Positions 53,518 to 61,311 of a stretch of DNA of 64,000 nucleotides are shown one piece after another. Below the pieces are notes generated by a model. That model was not told where the DNA came from and made no database searches. It saw only the letters and a program-made list of their open reading frames with translations. The stretch covers positions 1,197,001 to 1,261,000 of the forward strand of contig NZ_CP134696.1 of the NCBI RefSeq assembly GCF_031851795.1, written 5' to 3'. Made by a program: the position numbers and the translations under genes. The DNA comes from Pontibacter sp. G13. GTDB lineage: Bacteria; Bacteroidota; Bacteroidia; J057. How positions within the stretch are numbered: the stretch's first letter is position 1; each line of letters starts with the position of its first letter.

Positions 53518-54162
53518 ATGACTTATGCCCAAGCTTTTTCTCATCGTGTTCCTAGTATGGTTGCTAGGCAATTGGGTACAGATCCAAAGCCTGTTTATCA
53601 GTGTATGAATTTTGCGACAGCAGTTATTACTGAATACGCACATTTTTATAAACTAGAATTAAACATTCGTTCGGATAGAGCTGATAAGCGTAAGGAGCAT
53701 AGTAAAATTTCACCTGACCCTACCTACAACGGAACTTGGCAAGATTTTCATGGTGGTGCTGAGAATGACAATACGGGTAAAGGGAAATGGGGTAAATTCA
53801 GCAATTACTTTATGGCTTGGGAAGCTTATAACAATAATACTGTTTTTAATGATATTTCTTGGGATAATCTTCAACCAGGAGATATAATTGCTACACAATA
53901 TGATGATGGAGGGTATCATGCTCAGACTGTAGAGAGTATTGAGACGAAGGAAGAGACCAGTGGTTTTTTATGGTGGGAAACAACTGAGGAAGTTACTTAT
54001 GTAACAGTTACTCAAGGTAGTTTAGATAGTTCCAGGGATGGTTCTGCCTTAGCTAGAAAGACTTACAAATTAGAAAATTTAAAGGATAACAGACATTATG
54101 ATGATGACTCAGGTAAAAAAATTAAAGCTAGGAGACTTAATTATTCTAATATTAGTAATTAA
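53518..54162 (+). CDS. Papain-like (NlpC/CHAP-type) toxin domain of an Rhs C-terminus
   Basis: The open frame continues in phase from the RHS core after one stop codon (first sense codon 53434: KWTDVIENSGRGASLIKKL), and the first ATG is at 53518. The 214-residue product has a Cys in VYQCMNFATAV (Cys29) and, about 105 residues later, QPGDIIATQYDDGGYHAQTVESI (His134). A Cys, then a GDI strand and a His in a beta-sheet, is the layout of NlpC/P60 and CHAP amidases, so a peptidoglycan-targeting toxin is likely. Base use is strikingly AT-rich relative to the RHS core, a sign of lateral acquisition. Its end overlaps the lipoprotein gene by 65 nt. Function is inferred, not known. Confidence 0.7.
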   Translation: MTYAQAFSHRVPSMVARQLGTDPKPVYQCMNFATAVITEYAHFYKLELNIRSDRADKRKEHSKISPDPTYNGTWQDFHGGAENDNTGKGKWGKFSNYFMAWEAYNNNTVFNDISWDNLQPGDIIATQYDDGGYHAQTVESIETKEETSGFLWWETTEEVTYVTVTQGSLDSSRDGSALARKTYKLENLKDNRHYDDDSGKKIKARRLNYSNISN

Positions 54163-54490
54163 CGCTTCTTCATGTATCAATAAGTCTGTAAAAGATGATA
54201 GTATCCTAGGAACTTGGGATTTAGTGTGTTTGGATACTATTCATCAAGATCGATCATGGTCTGTTTCATTTTATGCTGATTCAACTTTTTTGTTAAATGA
54301 GAATTCAGTAGATGGGAGATGGTTTGTAAAAAATGATAGTTTAATAACTGAACTGATTTATGATGATGGTTTATCTGAAATGAAGATTAGTAAGATTAGG
54401 ATTTTACAAGACTCTTTGTTTTTATCGGAAGACTTTTATCGGAATATACTTGAGAAGTACAAGACTTCAAGTATTTATGTAAGGCATTAA
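54098..54490 (+). CDS. Lipoprotein, probable immunity protein for the adjacent toxin
   Basis: A lipoprotein signal (MMMTQVKKLKLGDLIILILVINASSC, lipobox ASSC) leads into SILGTWDLVCLDTIHQDRSWSVSFYADSTFLLNENSVDGRWF, a small lipocalin-like beta fold common in Bacteroidota. The gene overlaps the toxin frame by 65 nt and shares its AT-rich composition, so the two were acquired together. A periplasmic, lipid-anchored partner is exactly what would protect against a cell-wall amidase. Immunity is inferred from position, compartment and size. Three Met codons make the start slightly uncertain. Confidence 0.7.
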   Translation: MMMTQVKKLKLGDLIILILVINASSCINKSVKDDSILGTWDLVCLDTIHQDRSWSVSFYADSTFLLNENSVDGRWFVKNDSLITELIYDDGLSEMKISKIRILQDSLFLSEDFYRNILEKYKTSSIYVRH

Positions 54491-54524
54491 AATAATGGGT
54501 GTACAGTTCAGAAAGGGAATGTTC

Positions 54525-54957
54525 GGGAATGTTCAGAAAAGTGTGTCAACCGCTCCTTGGACGTGGGGCTTGGAAATGATCCCAGAGACAGCGTCCTCTC
54601 CTACAAGCCCGGATCTGCCCCCCATCGACTCCAGATCCGGGCTTTCCTATGTAGCATGGTCGGGCATTGGAAATAGCGGTCTTTGATCTGTCGTCCCTAC
54701 AGGACTTGCAACTTGGTGGGCGGGAGCCGGATTACCCAAGGGCCGGTGCACTTGCCGGATTCCGGCCCGGGCGATCACACATGCCCCCGTGGCGAGTTCC
54801 CAGAATGCCGATCACGCTCGGGGAGATCCGGATATGGCTCCATGGGAGGGCCGTGGCCAATGCCATTCTGGAATGACGCGGTTGATTGAGAGCGAGCCGG
54901 ATTACGCGCGGGCCCGAGCACTGGGCCGAAATCCGGCTCAGCCCATTTGAAATGTGC
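54525..54957 (+). repeat. Direct repeat, right copy, flanking the RHS-toxin island
   Basis: It begins GGGAATGTTCAGAAAAGTGTG and ends CCCATTTGAAATGTGCGG, matching the left copy through most of its length. The hairpin AAGCCCGGATCTG (54605-54617) with CAGATCCGGGCTT (54632-54644) is kept although the loop differs. A short partial duplication of the left boundary (GTTCAGAAAGGGAATGTTCG) precedes it at 54505. Confidence 0.85.
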
Positions 54958-55142
54958 GGATGGCCAGCGGCGGCGTGAAGGCTCCGGAGTGGCCGCCCTT
55001 AGGCGGCGTCTGGGATCTGGGGGCGGCGGTATCTCGCCCCCAGATCTCAGACCGAGCGCCAGCGAGTATGGAGGAGCCTGACCCAGCGAATCTATGGCCA
55101 AGCAGGAGCTCATCTGCCCAACCGCTGGGGCACGCCCAAATC
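54955..55142 (-). repeat. Dispersed intergenic repeat, copy F (diverged, minus orientation)
   Basis: On the minus strand: TTTGGGCGTGCCCCAGCG and later TTCGCTGGGTCAGGCT. The basal stem has become CCCAGCG/CGCTGGG, an A-T pair where other copies have G-C or C-G. The middle holds a separate GGGGGCG...CGCCCCC hairpin (about 55018-55060). It directly follows the right direct repeat, mirroring copy E. The gap 55143-55307 has no gene. Confidence 0.65.
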
Positions 55143-55307
55143 AGCACGAAGCCCAATCGGTGAGTTTTGCTAAAAAGGCCAATTCCAGCCGCTCATTTGG
55201 GAAAAACGGGCCAAATCATCAACTTTCCGTTCAAGACCGCATCCCTCCCATTTGTCAATTTCCCCTAGGCAACCTCTAGTGGGACACGTTTGCCTGAATA
55301 TCACATT

Positions 55308-57701
55308 ATGCTGAAGAACTTCATCACCATGGCCCTCCGGACGATGCGGAGGCAATGGGGGTACACCCTCCTCAACATGCTGGGCCTTACGATCGGGATC
55401 GGATCCACCTTGTTGATTTCGCTATTTCTCCTGCAGGAGCTGAGTTACGATCAGTATCACGAGCGCAAGGACCGGATCTATCGCGTGAGTTCGGCGATTG
55501 CGGAGCCCGACAATGCCTTTCGTTGGGCCTCCACACAATTTCCGCTTGGGCCCTGGCTAGAAGGCCAATACCCCGAGGTCGAGGCCATGAGCCGGTTTGT
55601 CTCTTCCGACAATGTGCAGTTGCAATATGAAGACCACACCTTCATCGAGGAGGACATCTATCTGTGCGACTCGGCAGTATTTGACATGTTTTCCTTCGAA
55701 TTCTTGGCGGGCGACCCTTCTCAGGCTTTGACCGCGCCCAATTCCATCGTCCTGTCGGAAACGTTGGCGGACAAGTATTTCGGATCGGCCGCAGAAGCCT
55801 TGGGAAAGGTGATGAAGCGCGGGCAAAATGGCGAGGATGAAGTAAAGGTGACGGGCGTCTACCGAGACATGCCCACCGAATCTCATATCATTGCCAACGC
55901 CATGTATTCCATCTTGGAGATGGATGAAGAGCAATCAGGAGGTTGGGGAAGCTTTTACCTCTTCACGTACGTGATGCTGACAGAGGGATCAGATGGGGCA
56001 GCATTTGCGGCCAAGCTTCCAGAAGTAATCGAAGGTCATGTAGCCCCTATTTTTGAGCGCTTTGGGATCACAGTGGACTATGAGTTGATGGGAATCACCG
56101 AGCTGCATCTTCACTCTACCTTCGAAGGCGAACCGACCCCCAAGGGCAATCCAGAGTATATTTTCATTTTCAGCATTGTAGCCGTATTCATGCTTTTGAT
56201 CGCCTGTATCAACTACATGAATCTGGCCACAGCCCGATCCTCCAAACGCGCCAAAGAGGTGGGTATACGCAAGGTGATGGGGTCCTTGAAGGGACAGCTG
56301 GTCGGGCAATTCATGTCGGAGTCGGTCATTTTGGCGATTCTGGCTGCCGGTCTGAGTATCGCCTTCGTGTACGCCGCGGTACCGATGGTCAACAACTTGC
56401 TGGTAACGCCTATTCGGGCTGGTGCCATCTGGCGGCCAGAATTATTGCTCTTGTTGGCGGGAATGATCTTGGCCGTAGGGGTGTTGAGTGGAATCTACCC
56501 AGCCTTCTTTCTGGCGTCTTTCAAGCCCGTATCCATACTCAAGGGAAAATTCATCCACACCAAGGGAGGCAGCATGGTCCGCAAAGGGCTTGTGGTCTTC
56601 CAGTTTGTCATCTCATTGGGCCTGCTGGTCTGTACGGGGATTGTCTATGACCAACTGCAATATGTACAGGAGAAGGAATTGGGCTTCACGATGGACCCTA
56701 TTTTGCGGTTTTCGACGGGTGATGCCGATAGCCGAGGCAAATGGATGGTTTTGCGGGAGGAATTACTTTCCCACCCCTACATCACCCATGCCGCCACTTC
56801 CAGCTCTTCACCTGGGCAAGGCTATTCCAAGAACCTCCTGAATGTCCAAACCGAGGAAGGCCCCATGGACCAAAAAGGCGTGGATATGTACTTCATCGAC
56901 TTTGACTTCATGGAGACCATGGACATGAAGCTCGTGGAAGGAAGAAATCTGGACAGTCAGTTGTCTACCGACTCTTCATTGGCGGTCTTGGTCAATGAGG
57001 CATTTGTCAAACGGATGTCTTGGACGGAGCCCATCGGCAAAAAGGTGCAGCAGATGAATCGCGATTCCATGCCTATGCTATCGGTAGTTGGGGTCATTCG
57101 GGACTTTCACCAGAATAGCCTGTACAATCCGATCGAGCCGTTGATGCTGTTCTCCAGAAGCCAGAATGGACAGGCATTGGTGAGAATCGACCGAGATCAC
57201 GTCAAGGAATCGCTCGCCCATGTGGAAAGCAGCTGGAACAAGCTCTTCCCCAACATGCCGTTTGAATACGAATTTTTGGATGAAGAATTTGCGGCCCAAT
57301 ATGAGTCTGACGAAAAGCAAGGCTACATCTTCACCCTCTTCTCCATCCTGACGGTTATCATCGCCTGTCTGGGGCTCTTGGGGCTCGCATCCTTCAGCGC
57401 AGAGCAGCGAACCAAGGAAATAGGCGTACGGAAGGTGATTGGTGCCTCAGTGGGAAGTCTGCTTGTTTTGCTGACCAAGGAATTCTTCCTGCTCGTTTGC
57501 CTTTCCATGATATTTGCCTTTCCGCTGGCGTGGTGGGCCATGGATAATTGGCTGGAGTCCTTTGCCTATCGAACCGATTTTCAAGTACTGACCTTTATTG
57601 GGGCATTGGTGATCACCTTGATGGTGACATTGCTCGCTACGGGCTATCATGCGCTCAAAGCTGCCCGGGCAAATCCGATAGAGGCGTTGAAGTACGAGTA
57701 A
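55308..57701 (+). CDS. ABC transporter permease, FtsX/MacB type
   Basis: 797 residues. The first membrane anchor (RRQWGYTLLNMLGLTIGIGSTLLISLFLLQ) and the MacB-like periplasmic core (about 60-270) lead to three helices with the NLATARSSKRAKEVGIRKVMGS motif at about 310. A second copy of the same unit follows, ending SAEQRTKEIGVRKVIGASVGS and ALKAARANPIEALKYE. It is the large duplicated form of FtsX-type permeases typical of Bacteroidota, which partners with a separate ATPase (not in the window). It probably exports a peptide or antibiotic, or acts in lipoprotein traffic. The ATG at 55308 is used, not the TTG at 55290. Confidence 0.92.
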   Translation: MLKNFITMALRTMRRQWGYTLLNMLGLTIGIGSTLLISLFLLQELSYDQYHERKDRIYRVSSAIAEPDNAFRWASTQFPLGPWLEGQYPEVEAMSRFVSSDNVQLQYEDHTFIEEDIYLCDSAVFDMFSFEFLAGDPSQALTAPNSIVLSETLADKYFGSAAEALGKVMKRGQNGEDEVKVTGVYRDMPTESHIIANAMYSILEMDEEQSGGWGSFYLFTYVMLTEGSDGAAFAAKLPEVIEGHVAPIFERFGITVDYELMGITELHLHSTFEGEPTPKGNPEYIFIFSIVAVFMLLIACINYMNLATARSSKRAKEVGIRKVMGSLKGQLVGQFMSESVILAILAAGLSIAFVYAAVPMVNNLLVTPIRAGAIWRPELLLLLAGMILAVGVLSGIYPAFFLASFKPVSILKGKFIHTKGGSMVRKGLVVFQFVISLGLLVCTGIVYDQLQYVQEKELGFTMDPILRFSTGDADSRGKWMVLREELLSHPYITHAATSSSSPGQGYSKNLLNVQTEEGPMDQKGVDMYFIDFDFMETMDMKLVEGRNLDSQLSTDSSLAVLVNEAFVKRMSWTEPIGKKVQQMNRDSMPMLSVVGVIRDFHQNSLYNPIEPLMLFSRSQNGQALVRIDRDHVKESLAHVESSWNKLFPNMPFEYEFLDEEFAAQYESDEKQGYIFTLFSILTVIIACLGLLGLASFSAEQRTKEIGVRKVIGASVGSLLVLLTKEFFLLVCLSMIFAFPLAWWAMDNWLESFAYRTDFQVLTFIGALVITLMVTLLATGYHALKAARANPIEALKYE

Positions 57702-57732
57702 TCAGCACTACCTTTATCGCAAACGATAATCG

Positions 57733-57761
57733 ACGCCGACATTCCCTAGGGATGTCGGCGT
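57733..57761 (+). terminator. Terminator-like hairpin after the ABC permease
   Basis: ACGCCGACAT (57733-57742) pairs with ATGTCGGCGT (57752-57761) around a CCTAGG core. The heptamer repeat starts at its last base, and the T-run is short. Confidence 0.6.
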
Positions 57762-57795
57762 TTGGCATTTGGCATTTGGCATTTGGCATTTGGCA
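57761..57795. repeat. Tandem heptamer (TTTGGCA)5
   Basis: Five perfect TTTGGCA units in a row, between the convergent permease and DUF4476 genes. Copy number probably varies between strains. Confidence 0.95.
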
Positions 57796-57816
57796 TTAGA
57801 TTCTCAATAAAAAGCC

Positions 57817-57849
57817 AAGAGGCCACCACCTAGCAGGTGATAGCCTCTT
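57817..57849 (-). terminator. Intrinsic terminator of the DUF4476 gene
   Basis: A 15-nt arm (57817-57831) pairs with 57835-57849 with two mismatches, loop GCT. On the minus strand it is followed by GGCTTTTTATT. Confidence 0.75.
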
Positions 57850-57878
57850 TGAGATTACAGGATTGTGCCTATTGGCTC

Positions 57879-58991
57879 CTAGAAATGATTACCGTTTCGT
57901 ATGAATGCTCGCAGTTCGCGGCGGGAGTTTTGAAATTGCAATTGTTGGAGGACGACATCGTACCCATGAGGATCTTGCACTTGCGTATATGCCTGTTTGG
58001 CGATCTTCACTTTGTTGCTTTCGTGGTCGAGATTGCTCATGATGCGTGCCACCTGATTGGAAGTCATGGCGTGATCATCGAGAAAATGCTCCAAATAGTC
58101 CATCCGCTTAAAATCGTTGGGCATTCCGCGGAGCTTGCGGACGACGAATCGCATCTCTTCCTGATCGACGGTCAAAAGGGTCGCCTTTCGTGGGCCTCTT
58201 GGGTTGCGCGGTTGCTGAGGTGCTTGGCAAGAGGCATCATCTTGGTCATAGTGTCCACCACGTGCATCATCTTGATCATAGTCGTGATCTGGATAAGTGT
58301 TGCGCGGATTGTTGTACATGAACTGGCGCATCTCGCGGACAGAGCTCCGAAAACTAAATACCTCGAGTACTTGCTCATAGCTTTCAGGATTGGTGACTTG
58401 CAACCAGGCTTTTTTGGCGAATTTCACCTTATTGGATTCATGAGAAAGTTGCTGGGCCATCCGGCGAACTTGGCGACTTCCTACACATTTGCGACTCAAT
58501 GTACGCTTGAGGACTTCCATTTTGTCTGAATCGAAAGTCGAACGATCCAATACAGTCATCACACGTTGAAACTCATCTCGATCCATCGGCTCGCTGCATA
58601 CCGCCTGAGGACCACTAGGACGGCGAGGATTTCGAGGTGGAGTCTGGTGTCGTCGGATCGGTTCTTCCCGCATAAGATCCAAGACATATCCTCGACGGGT
58701 AGGTACCAAGTGGTAGATACTCCGATAGTCATTGCGAACTTGGACATCATCCCATCCGAAGACTCCCATGCGAGGATTTTCAAAGCGGACAGACACACGG
58801 TATTTCATTCGTCCCAAATCATTCACCTCTACCCGTGAGGCTGGACGATGATTCTGTTCGCGGTTGTCCACCATGAGAAAGAACTTCTTGCCGTCAGTGG
58901 TTTGGACCACCAACTGTCCAGGATGGGCCTTGGAGGGCAGGAAGCAAAAGAAGGCCAATGCGAGGGTCAAAAGCGTAGAAATTCTGTTCAT
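57879..58991 (-). CDS. Secreted protein with two DUF4476 domains
   Basis: The start at 58991 (MNRISTLLTLALAFFCFLPSKA) gives a signal peptide. A short beta domain (about 22-110) resembles other DUF4476 N-termini. Then come two DUF4476 repeats, about 135-235 (VLDRSTFDSDKMEVLKRTL ... QQLSHESNKVKFAKKAW) and about 268-368 (LLTVDQEEMRFVVRKLRGM ... SNLDHESNKVKIAKQAYTQV), split by a low-complexity Asp/Gln/His-rich linker (DHDYDQDDARGGHYDQDD). Both repeats keep the SNKVK.AK.A core. The function of DUF4476 is unknown. It is transcribed towards the permease and ends at its own terminator. Confidence 0.85.
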   Translation of the reverse strand: MNRISTLLTLALAFFCFLPSKAHPGQLVVQTTDGKKFFLMVDNREQNHRPASRVEVNDLGRMKYRVSVRFENPRMGVFGWDDVQVRNDYRSIYHLVPTRRGYVLDLMREEPIRRHQTPPRNPRRPSGPQAVCSEPMDRDEFQRVMTVLDRSTFDSDKMEVLKRTLSRKCVGSRQVRRMAQQLSHESNKVKFAKKAWLQVTNPESYEQVLEVFSFRSSVREMRQFMYNNPRNTYPDHDYDQDDARGGHYDQDDASCQAPQQPRNPRGPRKATLLTVDQEEMRFVVRKLRGMPNDFKRMDYLEHFLDDHAMTSNQVARIMSNLDHESNKVKIAKQAYTQVQDPHGYDVVLQQLQFQNSRRELRAFIRNGNHF

Positions 58992-59200
58992 AATCTTTTG
59001 TGTTTGTCGTTTGACCATTCTACGGCAGGAACCATGCCCCAGCCAGCGACTGTGTGGGGCCCCCGATCCTCCTCAACCGATCTCCTATGCCACCGTGATC
59101 AATCTGGGAGGAACCGTGTTCGGCATTATGGACATTTCGAATTCCGAAGGTGTATGATCCACTGGACACAGCTGTACAATGTGCTGATCAAATGAGTCCA

Positions 59201-59234
59201 AAAAAGAAGCGGCCGCCCAAAAATGGACGGCCGC
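59201..59234 (-). terminator. Intrinsic terminator of tig
   Basis: GCGGCCGCCCA (59209-59219) pairs with TGGACGGCCGC (59224-59234; one mismatch), loop AAAA. On the minus strand TTCTTTTTT follows. Confidence 0.85.
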
Positions 59235-59258
59235 AGATATGGCTTAATGGAAGGATTC

Positions 59259-60692
59259 TTAAGCTTCTTTCGCAGCTTCTTCCTTCTCAGCTTTCTCTTT
59301 TTCTTGTGCCTTCTTCTCTTTCTCGATCAGATCGACAAATTTGGTGGCAGTGATTTCCTTGTTTTTAGGCTTCACTTGCTCCTTGAGGAAATCGAACACT
59401 CGGTTGTCCAAGATCCGGCGGTAGGTCTGGTCGACCATCTCACGGTTTTGGAGAGAGTGATTGAGGTATTGCTCCAACATCTCATCGTCGAAGTTTTGGT
59501 CGCCCATGCTGGCGAAAGCTTCGCGAATCTGACGGCGCATTTCCTCTTTGAGATCTTCTTCGGAAACCTTGAGATCTTCGTTGTCGGCCATCACCTTCTC
59601 GACGATCAAGGTCCAAACCAAAGACTGGGAGAAGTCTTCGTATTCGGATTCAGCACGCTCCTCGGTATATTCCTTGCGAGTTCTCACCAACCATTTCTTC
59701 AAGAATTCAGCAGGGAACTCCATCGGATTTTGCTCGATGAAAGCTGTTTGGAGCTTGTTGCGGTAGTATGCATCAGCGGACTTGGTCAAATCGTTTTCCA
59801 AGAATGCTTTCAATGCAGCTTTGAAACCTTCTTCGGTAGAAAGATCGGCATCGCCATCAAATTTGAGGGCTTCAGCGACTTTCTTGAAGAACTCTTCATT
59901 CATTTCCGCCAAAGAAACACGGTTGATACGCTTTACTTCGATCTCCATGTTCTTGTCCTTGAGCTCTTCCAATTTAGCTTCGTCGATGAACAACAAAGAA
60001 GCGGAAGCAGCCAAGCTAGAACCTACTTTGACAGGATCGAATTTGCGCTTAAAACCGACAGCTTTTCCGAAGAAAGGCTTGAGTACAGTCTTTTTCTTGA
60101 CGCGGAGTGGGTTCAAGGCGATCATCTGAGAGAATCCACCTTCCAACTCTTCTCCGTTATCGTCCAATTCGTAGAGCTTACCATAAACGATGTCTCCTTC
60201 AGCAACTTCCTCAGGATTGGTTACTTCACCGAAACGATCGCGGTAGTTCTCGATTTCTTGATCCAGGAATTTGTCGTCAATAGACACCTCCATGAGTTGA
60301 GGAGCCTTTTTGAGCTTGTAGTTGATATCGAAATCTGGTGCGAGACCTACTTCGAAATCAAATTCCATTTCCTTCTCACAGTGAGGGTCAAAATCCTCTT
60401 CAGTCTTAGTATCTACGGGCAATGGATCACCCAGCAGGTTGAGTTTTTCTTCTTGGATGTAGTTGGTGAGGGACTCGCCTACCAGCTTATTCAACTCCTC
60501 GATCACGACAGCAGTACCCACCATTTTGCGGATCACCCCTACGGGCACCTTTCCAGGGCGGAAACCGGGCATGTTGGCACGACGAGCTTGGCGCTTGAGT
60601 TCAGCATCCACCTGCTCCTTGTAGTCAGCGGGGGCAACGAGCATCTTAATCTCTGCTGTCAAGTTGCCAGTATTCTCCAGTGTGATATTCAA
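59259..60692 (-). CDS. tig: Trigger factor, ribosome-bound chaperone
   Basis: 477 residues with the three trigger-factor parts. The N-terminal ribosome-binding domain starts MNITLENTGNLTAEIKMLVA and has RARRANMPGFRPGKVPVGVIRK-type sequence, where GFRPGKVP is the L23-docking signature. The central PPIase-like domain is shortened and weak (AEGDIVYGKLYELDDNG), as is common in Bacteroidota. A long charged helical C-terminus ends in Lys/Glu runs (KEKKAQEKEKAEKEEAAKEA). It folds nascent chains as they leave the ribosome. The gene is single; a near-consensus TACCATTTG at 60716-60724 may be its -7 box. Confidence 0.96.
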   Translation of the reverse strand: MNITLENTGNLTAEIKMLVAPADYKEQVDAELKRQARRANMPGFRPGKVPVGVIRKMVGTAVVIEELNKLVGESLTNYIQEEKLNLLGDPLPVDTKTEEDFDPHCEKEMEFDFEVGLAPDFDINYKLKKAPQLMEVSIDDKFLDQEIENYRDRFGEVTNPEEVAEGDIVYGKLYELDDNGEELEGGFSQMIALNPLRVKKKTVLKPFFGKAVGFKRKFDPVKVGSSLAASASLLFIDEAKLEELKDKNMEIEVKRINRVSLAEMNEEFFKKVAEALKFDGDADLSTEEGFKAALKAFLENDLTKSADAYYRNKLQTAFIEQNPMEFPAEFLKKWLVRTRKEYTEERAESEYEDFSQSLVWTLIVEKVMADNEDLKVSEEDLKEEMRRQIREAFASMGDQNFDDEMLEQYLNHSLQNREMVDQTYRRILDNRVFDFLKEQVKPKNKEITATKFVDLIEKEKKAQEKEKAEKEEAAKEA

Positions 60693-60900
60693 AGCGACAA
60701 ATAGTTAAAAACCCAACAAATGGTACACGCTCCAATAACCAATCATGGAGCAGGTTTTGTTTTGTAACGGTTCCCAAAGCTGAAATTGAAGGGAGCGGGC
60801 TGGGCCTATACGGAATCCGCGAGCGGGGAATTAGCCCTAGGACGGGCAGTGATCCGGAAGGCAACCCACATTCCAAGTCATCCTCAGATTGGGCCCCATG

Positions 60901-60933
60901 AAAAAATGTCTGTGCAAGAAACCTTGCACAGAC
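60901..60933 (-). terminator. Intrinsic terminator of the tRNA-Leu gene
   Basis: GTCTGTGCAAG (60908-60918) pairs perfectly with CTTGCACAGAC (60923-60933), with a six-T run on the minus strand after the stem (plus-strand As 60901-60906). Confidence 0.9.
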
Positions 60934-60943
60934 GTGTAGTGGG

Positions 60944-61025
60944 TGCGGATGGAGGGACTCGAACCCCCACGCCGTGAGGCACTAGATCCTAAATCTAGCG
61001 TGGCTACCAATTACACCACATCCGC
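60944..61025 (-). tRNA. tRNA-Leu, anticodon UAG
   Basis: The minus strand reads GCGGATG ... CATCCGC plus discriminator A (acceptor stem 7 bp). A stem CTAGA/TCTAG encloses the loop TTTAGGA, giving anticodon TAG (UAG), which reads CUA and other CUN leucine codons. A variable arm (about TGCCTCACGGCG) and a GGTTCGAGTCC T-loop follow, as in class II tRNAs. No CCA is encoded. It has its own promoter and terminator. Confidence 0.95.
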
Positions 61026-61064
61026 TTGTAATATGTAAAGGAACTGCTCATTCCTTTCAGGGCA

Positions 61065-61095
61065 CAAATGTAGGCTACTCATGCCATTTTCCAAA
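61065..61095 (-). promoter_or_regulatory. Promoter of the tRNA-Leu gene, exact Bacteroidota consensus
   Basis: On the minus strand TTTG (61095-61092), 19 nt, TACATTTG (61072-61065). Both boxes and the spacing match the phylum consensus. Transcription should begin about 30 nt before the tRNA 5' end. Confidence 0.8.
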
Positions 61096-61311
61096 AAAAT
61101 ATTTAAATTTTATGAAAATACTTCTGAAAAAATCCACCACCAAAACCCCTCAGCACCCTTAACCATCTATCCAGCAAGCACTTGAATGAATCTCATGTTT
61201 TTTCAAAAACAGGTCAACCATGCTTCCGTTTGAAAGGGATACCGATTATTCCCTACTTTGACTTTTCAACTCCTATTTTACCTGTCAACGACCAAATCTA
61301 TCCGAGGAACT

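Noticed and set aside
51661-55300. Insertion sequence or phage behind the accessory island
   Set aside because: No transposase, integrase or terminal inverted repeats were found; only direct repeats, hairpins and the toxin cassette.
57761-57795. CRISPR array
   Set aside because: The units are 7-bp perfect tandem repeats without spacers. No other regularly spaced repeats and no cas genes were seen in the window.
59223-60704. Long plus-strand open frame opposite trigger factor
   Set aside because: Trigger factor on the minus strand is unmistakable; the Phe/Leu/Val-rich plus-strand translation is a shadow of its Lys/Glu-rich helices.
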